From Neisseria meningitidis (GTDB lineage Bacteria; Pseudomonadota; Gammaproteobacteria; Burkholderiales; Neisseriaceae), in NCBI GenBank assembly GCA_923184405.1, contig OV299793.1, positions 1,269,072 to 1,293,578 of the forward strand: a stretch of 24,507 nucleotides of DNA, in the 5' to 3' direction. Positions 16,431 to 24,507 of this stretch are shown here, in pieces. The notes below the pieces were generated by a model. The model was not told the DNA's origin, ran no database searches, and saw nothing but the letters and a program-made list of their open reading frames with translations. Numbering within the stretch: position 1 is the first letter of the stretch; each line of letters starts with the position of its first letter. The position numbers were made by a program, and so were the translations under genes.

Positions 16431-17474
16431 GGTTTGAAAAGACGACAATGTAGTTCAATTTTTGATATTTTCAATGCCGAAACAGGAAATACCCTTATAG
16501 AAACAAAATAACGCTTTGAGAAATTGTAGATACATATTATCAAAAATGCATTGACGGTGGTATTTCCGTCGTACGACCGTATCAAAACGGTTGAGATTTG
16601 CAGAAAACCAATGGCAATGCTCGACACGGTGAGGCTCCTAGCCCCGCAATCGCGAATCAGAACAACGAGTCCGGAGATGAAACCACAAGCCCACTCCGAT
16701 GCGTGAGTGCCGGGGTTTTGCCCCACCGTATTATTCGAAACGCCGAAGCTTCGTTAGAACCGAACATTTACATACCGTAACGATGCCAATGTGACATGCA
16801 TATACCGACGCAATTTTCGATAAACTGCCAGATGGCATCATTACAACGTAGCCATACAGGCAAATCACTGACCGACTTCATAAAATGAAGTTATGGCTCA
16901 AGGATACCTTTACGACGAACAAGGCAGTTAGATACAAGACGAACCGACTAAGCAAATGACAAAACCTCTAAAGATAACCCTCACAGGTAAGATTGGAGCT
17001 CATGCAGCAGATTGAAATGCCGGAATATTAACGCTTGAACAGCCGCAATTATAACATTCTCGCGTTGTGCAGGATCCCGCGACAAATAACCCGATTACCA
17101 ATACCGAAGCTGTCGGAACGATTAAAACAGCCGGTTCGCAATCGCCATCAAATCTGAGTGAAATGATCGGCTCGGCCAACATCAACGTCGGCGTCCTGTG
17201 AAACAGCCAACCGCTTAATAATGCGACTGCAACTATAGGCCAGAGGCCTTGCAAAGGAACTCGGAACTAATCCCAGTGCTCACATAATGGGCGGCATTGA
17301 AAGTGACAACGCCGCTTTGCAAAACGCGGCAGAGGCCAACACTACCAACTTGCAAGATGTCAGTAACCAAAAAGAAAAAGCAGCGTGCAAACTAGCCGCA
17401 CCAAGATAACCAAATTGAACGATACGACGACAAACCGTGATATGCGCCGCCGCTCATCATTATAGAAAAAAACC
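16431..17474. other. Unidentified decayed stretch between two oxidoreductase genes
   Basis: No sustained frame. On the plus strand short pieces look protein-like: MAQGYLYDEQG near 16892, MTKPLKITLTGKIGAHAAD near 16957, VQDPATNNPITNTEAVGTIK near 17069 with TAGSQSPSNLSEMIGSANIN after it, and MGGIESDNAALQNAAEANTT with NLQDVSNQKEK near 17290. These Asn/Thr/Ser/Ala-rich, partly coiled-coil-like pieces follow one another in the same direction and probably come from one broken gene of unknown kind. A minus-strand frame at 16424-16726 has no homologue that I recognise. Confidence 0.35.
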
Positions 17475-19170
17475 ATGAACGCATCGCAATTAATCGGCAG
17501 AATGACCCAAAACGTAGGCGAAAAATACATCATCACCGACCCCGCGAAAACTGAACAATACCGCCAGCGCTACCGCTTCGGCGAGAGTAAGGCGTTTGCT
17601 GTGATACTCCCCGGAAGCAGTCTCGAAATGTGTAAAATTCTACAGGCGCGCGTCGAATCGGACGTAATTGTGATTACGCAAGCGCCGAACAACAACTGAC
17701 TGACGGCTCGACCCCTGACGGCAACGATTACGACCGCGACATCGTGATAGTGAACACCATGCGGATGAACATCATCCAAACCATCAACAACAACGAACAA
17801 GTCGTTTGACTGCCCAGCTCGACCCTGAACCAGCTTGAATTGCTGCTGAAACCTGTGGGACGAGAACCGCATTCGGTCATCGGCTCATCCTGCATCGGCA
17901 GCGTCCGTTTTAGGCGGAGTGTGCAACAACTACAGCGGCGCGCTGGTACAGAGCGGCCCGGCCTACAACGAAATGGCATTGTTCGACCAAATCAACGAAG
18001 AAGGCAGGTTGGAACTGGACAACCACTTGGGCATCGACTCGGGCGACACGCCCGAAGAAATCCTGACCAACCTGCAAGGTAATCATCATCAAAACAAAGA
18101 CATCAAACAAGACGCGGGCAAAGCGGCACGACCACGCCTATTGCGAAAACGTCCGCCAAGATGGACGAACCGACCGCCGCGCGTTTCAATGCCGACCCCG
18201 CCCGCCATTACGAAGCCTCGGGCTACGCGGCCAAACTCATGGTTTTTGCCGTCCATTTGAGACACCTTCCAGCAAGAAAAACAAACCGCTGTGTTCTACA
18301 TCGGCACGAACGACATCAACGAGCTGACCGACATCCGCCGCGCTGACCTTGGCCCAATTTGACAGCATGACAGTTTCCGGCGAATACATCCACCGCCACG
18401 CTTTCGATATTGCCGAAGTGTACGGCAAAGACACATGCCACGTCATCAAAAATTTCGGTACGCACCAACTGCCGAAATTATTTGACTTGAAGGCGCGCGT
18501 GGACAGGTTCGGCAAAAAAGCCAGCTTCCTGCCCAAACATTTTTCCGACAAGGCCATGCAGTTCGTCAGCGCAAAAACCTGCCCGACCACCTGCCCAAAT
18601 CCATGCGCGATTACCGCGACAAATACGAACACCACCTGATTCTGAAAATGGGCGGAAAGGCGTGGATGAGGCGCTCGCGTTCTTAAAAGAATATTTTGCA
18701 CACCACAGCGGCGCGTTTTCCGAGTGCAACGCCGAAGAACCCAAGCCGCGATGCTGCACCGTCTCGCCGTCGCCTCCGCCGCCATCCGCTACCGCGCCGT
18801 GCATGATGACGAAGTGGAAGACCTGGTCGCGCTCGACATCGCCCACAGCCGCGACGATCGCGACTGGTTTGAAAACTGCCGTCGAAAATCGACAAATAAA
18901 TCATCCATAAACTCTACTATGGACACTTTCATGTGCCACGCTTTCCATCAGGATTACATCATCAAAAAAGGCAACGACTGCATGGCGTTGGAACACGAAA
19001 TGCCGCATCTTTTAGACCAACGCGGAGCGCAATATCCCGCCGAACACAACGTCGGTCATTTGTATGAAGCCAAACCCGCGCTCAAACAGTTTTACCGCAA
19101 ACTTGACCCGACCAACAGCTTCAACCCGGGCGTAGGCAAAACCAGCAAAAAGAAAAACTGGGCGGAATAA
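17475..19170 (+). pseudogene. dld: Quinone-dependent D-lactate dehydrogenase, frameshifted
   Basis: Membrane-associated FAD enzyme that oxidises D-lactate to pyruvate and feeds electrons to quinone. MNASQLIGRMTQNVGEKYII at 17475, then the FAD-binding domain (TDGSTPDGNDYDRDIVIVNT, NNNEQVV, PVGREPHSVIGSSCIG, GGVCNNYSGALVQSGPAYNE). The substrate and membrane-binding domains follow (DEPTAARFNADPARHYEASG, FYIGTNDINELTDIRRA, GEYIHRHAFDIAEVYGKDTC), and the C-terminus is intact from 18901 (DTFMCHAFHQDYIIKKGNDC to FNPGVGKTSKKKNWAE). About 565 residues, as in E. coli Dld. At least six frameshifts. It is transcribed away from the other oxidoreductase and ends in a DUS terminator. Confidence 0.9.
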
Positions 19171-19192
19171 GCGCGTCCGCTTTGAAGGCAGG

Positions 19193-19232
19193 CAATGCCG
19201 TCTGAAGGCAAAACGCCGTTCAGACGGCATTG
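19193..19232. terminator. DUS-pair terminator after dld
   Basis: CAATGCCGTCTGAA and TTCAGACGGCATTG, both containing a perfect DNA uptake sequence, 23 bases after the dld stop. Confidence 0.9.
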
Positions 19233-19303
19233 TCGGACACAAGTTACCCATCGGGTAATCGCTTTCAAGCCATATGGAACCACAGCAGCGCGCGCCTCCC
19301 AAA

Positions 19304-19410
19304 TATAGTGGATTAAATTTAAATCAGGACAAGGCAACGAAGCCGCAGACAGTACAGATAGTACGCCAAAACGAGGTAACCCCGTACTGGTTCAAAAATA
19401 ATCCACCATA
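19304..19410. repeat. Correia element, short form
   Basis: TATAGTGGATTAAATTTAAA to ATAATCCACCATA, about 107 bp, with both terminal repeats and the GCCGCAGACAGTACA core. It lacks the middle segment of the long form. Confidence 0.9.
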
Positions 19411-19462
19411 AAGTATGATCTTACCTTCCAGAGGGCAGGGTTTCAACCGAAAAGGAAACAAG

Positions 19463-19780
19463 ATGAAACCATACAAAATCTACACCCATCCCGCCCTGCC
19501 GCCCCAAGCCGTCAAACATGACTGGTCGTGGCCGGGCATTTGAACGGCACGCTGAAGGCGAGTTTCAAAAGAAGTGGGGTTTGGGCTGGGGCTGACGAAC
19601 GCGATATTCAAGCTGGCGGTGTTTGCCCAACTGGTTTACGGCAACACGAACAAAACAGAAACAGCGCTTAACAGCATCAGACTCAAAACGTCAAATCGTT
19701 CGGAGCAAAAGACAAAAACCTTGATGCACACCAACTTTTATCGAGCAGGCTCATACAAAATTACCAGACAAACTGATTAA
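19463..19780 (+). pseudogene. Small protein, possibly DUF2628-like, frameshifted
   Basis: AAGGAAACAAG before the ATG at 19463; MKPYKIYTHPALPPQAVKHD then WSWPG and a stop. The opening, with a short polar lead-in and W.WPG before a membrane region, recalls DUF2628 proteins. After a shift GFGLGLTNAIFKLAVFAQLV and YGNTNKTETALNSIRL continue to a stop at 19778. Probably a small membrane protein. Family call is weak. Confidence 0.4.
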
Positions 19781-20066
19781 GACAGCCAATAACACAAGCC
19801 GCATTGGAGCAATATTTCTGGAAACCATTAATAACAAGCAAATATAGGATCTTTACATCATGCCGTCAGGAAAATCTTCAGACAGAATTACCTACAAACG
19901 CTCTGCACAGCAAAACATAACTACAATCAGACTGAACTAGGCAACCCACGAAATGCAAGACAAAACGCCTGAAAACCAACAATTCACAAAAGGCAAAGAA
20001 ACAAAATGCTACAATGAACCGCAAACAAATCGAAAAGAAAAACAAACCCAGCAAAATTACGGCGAC
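19781..20066 (+). other. Spacer with a degenerate uptake sequence
   Basis: GCCGTCAGGAAAATCTTCAG near 19862 looks like a worn DUS pair. The rest is A-rich. A short basic frame (19953-20192) is low in complexity and I do not call it. Confidence 0.4.
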
Positions 20067-20578
20067 ATGAACAGACACTTTCAAAACAACGACATTTATG
20101 CACCCAAAAGACACAGCAAAATAGCAAAGTCACCACCAAAGTCATTGGCGAATACAAACAAGTCTGCAAGCTCAACGCCGCCAACAGCCTGACCGCTGGC
20201 GAAGTCGAAGTCATACACATCATCGCCGCCCGTACCAACCAATGCGGTTTTGCCTGGCAGGGAGCACCAAACTCGCAACCATGAAAAAACTCTGTCGAAC
20301 AATCCGTCAAAGCCGAGCACGTTTTGGCAACAGGCGGATTTGACGATGCCAAACTCGGCGCGATCGCAGCCTTCACCCAAGCCGTAATGGCGAAAAAGGC
20401 GCAGTATCCGATGACGAACTCAAAGCATTTTTCGACGCGGCCTACAATCAGCATCAGGCTGTTGAAGTCGTGTTGTACAAAGCCTTGGCAACTTTGTGCA
20501 ACTACGTCAACAACCTCGGACAAACTGAGAATCAACCCTGAATTGCAGGATGACGCACTGATACGGCAAACAGCCTGA
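20067..20578 (+). pseudogene. Carboxymuconolactone decarboxylase / AhpD-like protein, frameshifted
   Basis: Members of this family are small helical peroxidase or decarboxylase proteins. After an unclear N-terminus (MNRHFQNNDIYAPK), shifted frames give VIGEYKQVCKLNAANSLTAG, EVEVIHIIAARTNQCGF and, one base on, CLAGSTKLATMKK. Joined, this is the family's redox CxxC site (QCGFCLAG); the T run here appears to have lost one base. Then AEHVLATGGFDDAKLGAIAA, FTQAVMAKK, ALATLCNYVNNLGQT and ELQ near the stop. About 165 residues. The acyl-CoA dehydrogenase follows about 115 bases downstream. Confidence 0.7.
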
Positions 20579-20694
20579 ATATCGGGCGGGTTTTCAAAAA
20601 CACCCCCTCAAACAAAAACAAGCAGCCTAAGCGGCAGGAAGCAGGCGCGCATCAGGTGTGCCCCCGATTTCATGCAAACCTTAAGGAACAGAAG

Positions 20695-21822
20695 ATGAAC
20701 GCCCAAACCCTGATTCAAGCCAACGTTGCCGAATTCGTGCAAAACCAAGCGCAAAACCCCATAGTGGACGACATCGACCGCAAAGGATACCACACCGAAA
20801 CATTTATGCGCGAACTCGGCGCAATCAGTGGATTAGGCGCAGTCGGAACAGAAGCCGAAGACAGCAACGGCTTGCGTTTGACACACGCAGAATCTCCTGA
20901 AATGTGCTTGAAATCGGCAAAGAATGCGGCACAACCTCTTTCAGTGCGTGGTGTCAGGCGGCTTGCGCATGGTATCTGCACCAAATGCACAACCACCGTC
21001 AAAGACAAATACATTTCAAGACATCCTGCAATTGGCAATATGGAGATGCCGGCTACGGAAGCAATGCACCAATACCGTCAAACACCTTGCCGACATCGAA
21101 AAACACAACCTCCAAGCCGAGCGCGTGGAGGGCGGCTACACAGTCAACGGCGCGCCTACCGTGGGTGTCCAACATCGGCGAAGACCACATTTGAGCGAAT
21201 ACCGCCCAAATCGGCGGCAACTACGTCAGCATTCATCACAGGCGGACAATGAGAACGCGTAAGCCCGCAAAACTGCCCCGAATTTTGCGCCCTCAGAACG
21301 CACGCAAAACCTCTAACCTGAACTTCAAAGACGTGTATTTATCCTGGACGAAGACATCATCGCCGCGCAGGAACAGTATTGCCGACTACATCCAGAAGCA
21401 TCAAAGCAAGCTTTATCCTCCTGCAAATCGGCATCGGCGCGGGCGTGATAGACGGCAGCCTCGGCATCATCCGCCTCGCCAACGTCGTCAACGCCGAAGT
21501 CAACCGCTGTCTCGACGACGGCTACGACAGCCTCAAAACAAGGCTGGACGGCGCGTGGGCAGAAACCGAACGGCTCGTCGGATCGAAAACTGAGCAGCAC
21601 GCCCGACAACCTTACTTCACCCTCAAGCTGCGCGAAGCCGCCGCCGTACTGACACTTGCCGCCGCCCAATCCCGCCGCCCTGCATTCCGGCCGCAAAAGG
21701 CGACAAGATGCGCAGTACCGAGCCAAAGGCGCGTTGCTTATGAAGCAATGTTTGTCGCCATCGTAACCCCCGCGATCAAACACCTCCGCAAAGAAATAGC
21801 GGCAATCGAAGCCGCAAAATAA
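20695..21822 (+). pseudogene. Acyl-CoA dehydrogenase family protein, frameshifted
   Basis: FAD enzyme that introduces a double bond into an acyl-CoA. ATG at 20695 with AAGGAACAG before it: MNAQTLIQANVAEFVQNQAQ, then VDDIDRKGYHTETFMRELGA in the N-terminal helical domain. Shifted frames give EIGKEC, SAWCQAACAWYLHQ, VKHLADIEKHNLQAERVEGG, YTVNGA and WVSNIGEDHI (middle beta domain). From about 21390 come ASFILLQIGIGAGVIDGSLG, LANVVNAEVNRCLDDGYDSL and the C-terminal helices to AIVTPAIKHLRKEIAAIEAA with TAA at 21820. About 375 residues, the normal length, with at least six shifts. Confidence 0.8.
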
Positions 21823-21853
21823 ACAGGCGGAAAACCGAAACCACCATCGCGTC

Positions 21854-22023
21854 ATTCCCGCGAAAGCCGGAATCCAGCCCTCAACGCAACAGGAACCACC
21901 GGAAAAAACAGAAACCCCTAAAACCGTCATTCCCGCAAAAGCGGGAATCCAGCCCCTAACGCAAACAGGAATCCATCGAAAAACCGAAACCTCCAAACCG
22001 TCATTCCAACGGGAAGAGGGAAT
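21854..22023. repeat. dRS3/RS repeats after the acyl-CoA dehydrogenase
   Basis: Three 20-21-bp dRS3 units of the form ATTCCCGC-N-GCGGGAAT: 21854-21873 (degenerate right arm), 21929-21948 (perfect), 22003-22023 (degenerate). Between them are RS-type spacers such as CGCAAACAGGAATCCATCG. Confidence 0.85.
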
Positions 22024-22130
22024 CCACCAAACCAAAAAACCACAGGAATGCAAACGAATAAAAACACAAATTCGACTCAAAAAAAACTAGCGAATAGCCC
22101 CACAAATCCTGCCAAAGCCTGAATGAAAAC

Positions 22131-22260
22131 AGATGAACAAAATCAGGGCAAGACAAAGAAACAGCAGACAGAACAGCAGAGCACGAAACCGAATCAATGG
22201 GTGCTGAGCACCTTAGAGAATCATTCTCTTTGAGCTAAGGCGAGCCAACACTGTACCGGA
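22131..22260. repeat. Degenerate long-form Correia element
   Basis: GATGAACAAAATCAGGGCAA resembles the usual GGATTAACAAAAATCAGGAC end. The internal IHF-region segment GCACCTTAGAGAATCATTCT (22207-22226) with TTGAGCTAAGGCGAG is well kept. The right terminal repeat is no longer recognisable. Confidence 0.7.
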
Positions 22261-22297
22261 TTCTGTCCATCAGCATACAAAAAACAAGGAAACACAA

Positions 22298-22487
22298 ATA
22301 CCGCAATATATGTGCGGCCCCTGCGGATGGATTTACGAAGAAGAACTAGGCGACCCTGAACACGCCATCACCCCTGGGACAAAGTTTGAAGACAGTCCCT
22401 GACGACCGGAAATGCCCCGAACGCGGCGTGGGCAAAGAAGATTTCTACCTGTTGATTTCGTAGATACAGCGGCAGCCGCACCCTTGA
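22298..22487 (+). pseudogene. Rubredoxin, damaged
   Basis: Small one-iron electron carrier. From the likely original start (now ATA at 22298, after AAGGAAACACAA) it reads PQYMCGPCGWIYEEELGDPE, then HAITPGTKFED, with the first CxxC (CGPC) intact. A one-base change then shifts the frame: DDRKCPERGVGKEDFYLL is the second metal site, in which the last Cys (normally CPEC) is Arg. A further shift gives DFVDTAAAAP and a stop near 22487. About 60 residues. Start codon, frame and one iron ligand are all lost as read. Flanked on both sides by Correia elements. Confidence 0.8.
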
Positions 22488-22539
22488 GGGAAAACCCCGA
22501 CATCCGGTGTTCCGCCTGCGGCGGCAGGGAACGCCGTTT

Positions 22540-22684
22540 TACAGTGGATTAACAAAATCAGGACAAGGCGACGAAGCCGCAGACAGTACAAATAGTACGG
22601 AACCGAACCACTTGTTAAAGAAAGAATCGTTCTCTATGAGCTAAGGCGAGGCAACGCCGTACTGGTTTTTGTTAATCCACTATA
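22540..22684. repeat. Correia element, long form
   Basis: TACAGTGGATTAACAAAATC at 22540 to GTTAATCCACTATA at 22684, about 145 bp. It contains the middle IHF-binding segment (AGAATCGTTCTCTATGAGCT) that distinguishes the long form. Long forms can carry promoter sequences at their ends. Confidence 0.9.
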
Positions 22685-22700
22685 TCCGTTTGCGTCCGCC

Positions 22701-22733
22701 AAGCCGTGTTGCACAGATGCGACACGGCTTTTT
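22701..22733 (+). terminator. Rho-independent terminator
   Basis: AAGCCGTGT and ACACGGCTT with a T run. Likely ends the rubredoxin transcript. Confidence 0.8.
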
Positions 22734-22922
22734 CATTCCGCTGAAAGAACCAAAATTTTCGTCAAAAACATCAAAATCAACCCCCGAATTTGCGTAAAAT
22801 CAAATGTAATCAGAATGATCATAAATGATTGTTGACAATTGTGATCGATTCTCCTAGGCCGACTTCCGCAATACATGAATCATCAATAATTGAGAACGGA
22901 CCTTTGCCATCCGCAGGCCGTC
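22734..22922 (+). promoter_or_regulatory. AT-rich gap with a GATCA inverted motif
   Basis: No gene. AATGATCATAAATGATTGTT followed by GACAATTGTGATC forms a loose inverted repeat (GATCA/TGATC), with TTGACA inside it near 22831-22836. It could be an old promoter; no good -10 box at the right spacing. Confidence 0.25.
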
Positions 22923-24054
22923 ATTCCCGCAAAAGCAGGAATCCAGAAACACAACGCAGCAGGAATTTATCGGAAAAAACAGAAACCACACCGACCGTCA
23001 TTCCAGCAAAAGCTGGAATCCATAAACGCAACGCAACAGAAATTTAACGGAAAAACAGAACTCAGACCCCACCGCCTGGCATCCCCGCCAAAGCGGGGAA
23101 TCCACGACACGTTAAACGACACGAAACTAACAGGAAAAACAGAACCAACAGAAAACCACTAGATGCAAACGCTACCAGAAAAAACAGAAACCTGACCACA
23201 GAAGCTTACACGAAGCAAGCAGGAATCAGTAGATACACAACGCAGAAAAAAGAATCCACAGAAAAAACGAAAAACCACCACAGCGTCATTCCCCGCAAAA
23301 GAGGGAATCCAAAACACAAAACGCAACAGGAATCCATCGAAAAAACAGAAACCACCAACGACCGTCATTCCCGCAAAGCGGGAATCAAAAGCACGCGCAG
23401 CACGGAAACCCATCCCAAAAAACAGAAGCCCACACGACCGTCATTGCCCGCGAAAGCGCGAATCCGGATGAAAAAGGCACGGAAACTTACCGAATAAAAC
23501 AAGTTAATCAGAATCATCAACCATAGAAACCAGAATCTAGCAAGAATAACGAGAAACCACATCAGCGGAATTCAGCAGAAAAGATGGAACTAAAAACGAA
23601 AAACAACAGGAATCTATCAGAAAAACAGAAACCCCACCGCGTCATTCCGGCGAAAACAAGAATCCAAAAACACAACGCAACAGGAATTTATCGGAAAAAA
23701 CAGAAACCCCCACCACCGTCATTCCCGCGCAGGCGAGAAACCAAAAACGCAACGCAACAGGAATTTATCAGAAAAAAACAGAAACCCTCACCGACCGTCA
23801 TTCCCGCAAAAGCGGAAATCCAAAAACACAACGCAACAGGAATTTATCAGAAAAACAGAAACTCCCACCGACCGTCAACGCACGCAAAAGCGGGAATCCA
23901 GCAACCTAGAAAAACCACAGGAATCTATCAGCAAAACAGAAATTCCTTACTGCTGCTTCATTCGGCAAAAGCGGGAATCCAGACCTGTCGGCACGGAAAC
24001 TTACCGAATAAAACAGTTCTTTAGATCCACGTCCAGATTCCCGCCTCGCGGAAT
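22923..24054. repeat. dRS3/RS repeat array (NIME-type) upstream of nhhA
   Basis: About twelve dRS3 units (consensus ATTCCCGC, six bases, GCGGGAAT) at 22923, 23000, 23081, 23288, 23367, 23443, 23644, 23721, 23800, 23876, 23960 and, inverted, 24037. RS-type spacers separate them, with repeated phrases such as ACGCAACAGGAATTTATC and AAAAAACAGAAACC. dRS3 is a known binding target for filamentous-phage integration and for recombination beside surface-protein genes. Open frames across this stretch are products of the repetition, not genes. Confidence 0.9.
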
Positions 24055-24172
24055 GACGGAGATTTAAGTTGGGGGAATTTATCAGAAAACCCTAACCCCC
24101 AAACCGGCGGATGCCGCAACAAACGGCCCCCAAACCCTGATTTAATCCATTCAACAAACCAAAGAAAACAAA

Positions 24173-24507
24173 ATGAACAAAATATACCGCATCATTTGGA
24201 ATAGTGCCTCAATGCCCAGTAGTCGTATCCGAGTCACACGCACCACCAAACGCGCTCTCCGCAACCGTGGCGACCGCCATTGGCGACACTGTTGTCCGCA
24301 ACGGTTCAGGCGAATGCCACCGATACCGATGAAGATGGAAGAGTTAGGGACCCGTAGTACGCTCTGCTCGTGTTGTAATTCATGATCGATAAAGCAGCGC
24401 AATGGAGAATGAATCTACAGGAGATATAGGTTGGAGTATATATTACGACGATCACAACACTCTACACGGCGCAAATTGTTACAGCACACGTAACTGAACG
24501 AAGTACT
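24173..24507 (+). pseudogene. nhhA: Trimeric autotransporter adhesin NhhA (Hsf/Hia type), 5' part, frameshifted
   Basis: Outer-membrane adhesin. MNKIYRIIWNSA at 24173 starts the extended signal peptide shared by Hia/Hsf proteins. After shifts, THTKR-like residues and ATLLSATVQANATDTDED mark its hydrophobic core and the cleavage region after VQANA. The start of the passenger domain reads RSALVL, FMIDKAAQW and YYDDHNTLHGA in further frames. The rest lies beyond the window end. At least four shifts in 330 bases. It sits directly after a dRS3/RS array, typical for neisserial surface-protein genes. Confidence 0.75.

Noticed and set aside
16424..16726. 100-residue minus-strand ORF with hydrophobic stretches
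   Set aside because: No start-site support or family resemblance, and it overlaps a DUS hairpin at its end.
21325..22080. 251-residue minus-strand ORF
   Set aside because: Its N-terminal part translates dRS3 repeats (WIPAFAGMT-type phrases) and the rest is antisense to the acyl-CoA dehydrogenase.
22829..23162. Two overlapping ORFs of 72 and 90 residues
   Set aside because: They translate the start of the dRS3/RS array; there is no ribosome site and the composition reflects the repeats.
22923..24054. Regularly spaced repeats suggestive of a CRISPR array
   Set aside because: The short units are palindromic dRS3 sequences, spacers share the RS phrases, unit spacing is irregular (about 75 to 200 bp), and no cas genes are present.

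Overview
The window reads as Neisseria, most likely N. meningitidis or a close commensal. The genus signatures seen directly are DNA uptake sequences (GCCGTCTGAA, alone and as paired terminators), several Correia elements with TATAGTGGATTAA-type ends, a dRS3/RS repeat array, an IS1106-like element, and recognisable neisserial proteins: Dld, a DUF3683-type FAD/Fe-S oxidoreductase, rubredoxin, an acyl-CoA dehydrogenase and the start of the trimeric autotransporter NhhA. Family names are assigned by reading the translations and from memory of these families; no search was run.

Layout. (1) 1-240: the 3' end of tmRNA (ssrA) with its terminator. (2) 240-9590: a mosaic of mobile-element remains. A truncated IS3-family element is interrupted by a Correia element. 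A minus-strand Mu-like lysis cassette follows (2-TM protein, lysozyme, small ORF, DUF2644-like, spanin-like). Then come a roughly 590-bp imperfect palindrome, a decayed second lysis cassette on the plus strand, a Mu-like early region (gp16-like regulator, small ORFs, DUF3102 protein, transposase N-terminus), the C-terminal part of a tyrosine integrase, and three small phage-type genes. (3) 9590-10791: an IS1106-like element abutting half a Correia element. (4) 10915-12290: a short intact membrane protein and a broken dusC. (5) 12290-16371: the large FAD/Fe-S oxidoreductase on the minus strand, with a duplicated 3' end. (6) 16430-17470: an unidentified decayed stretch. (7) 17475-22490, plus strand: dld, small ORFs, an AhpD-like protein, an acyl-CoA dehydrogenase and rubredoxin, separated by Correia elements. 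(8) 22685-24170: a dRS3/RS array running into nhhA.

Functionally the chromosomal part groups respiratory and redox genes: two flavin dehydrogenases for 2-hydroxyacids such as D-lactate, an acyl-CoA dehydrogenase, rubredoxin and an AhpD-like protein. The first 9.6 kb is decayed prophage.

Caution: almost every long gene, including normally conserved metabolic genes, carries several frameshifts and stop codons, while the adjacent frames still encode good family sequence. Prophage decay explains this in the phage part. Across housekeeping genes it looks more like uncorrected long-read sequence. I mark such genes as pseudogenes or frameshifted CDSs and give the outer limits of the recognisable gene.
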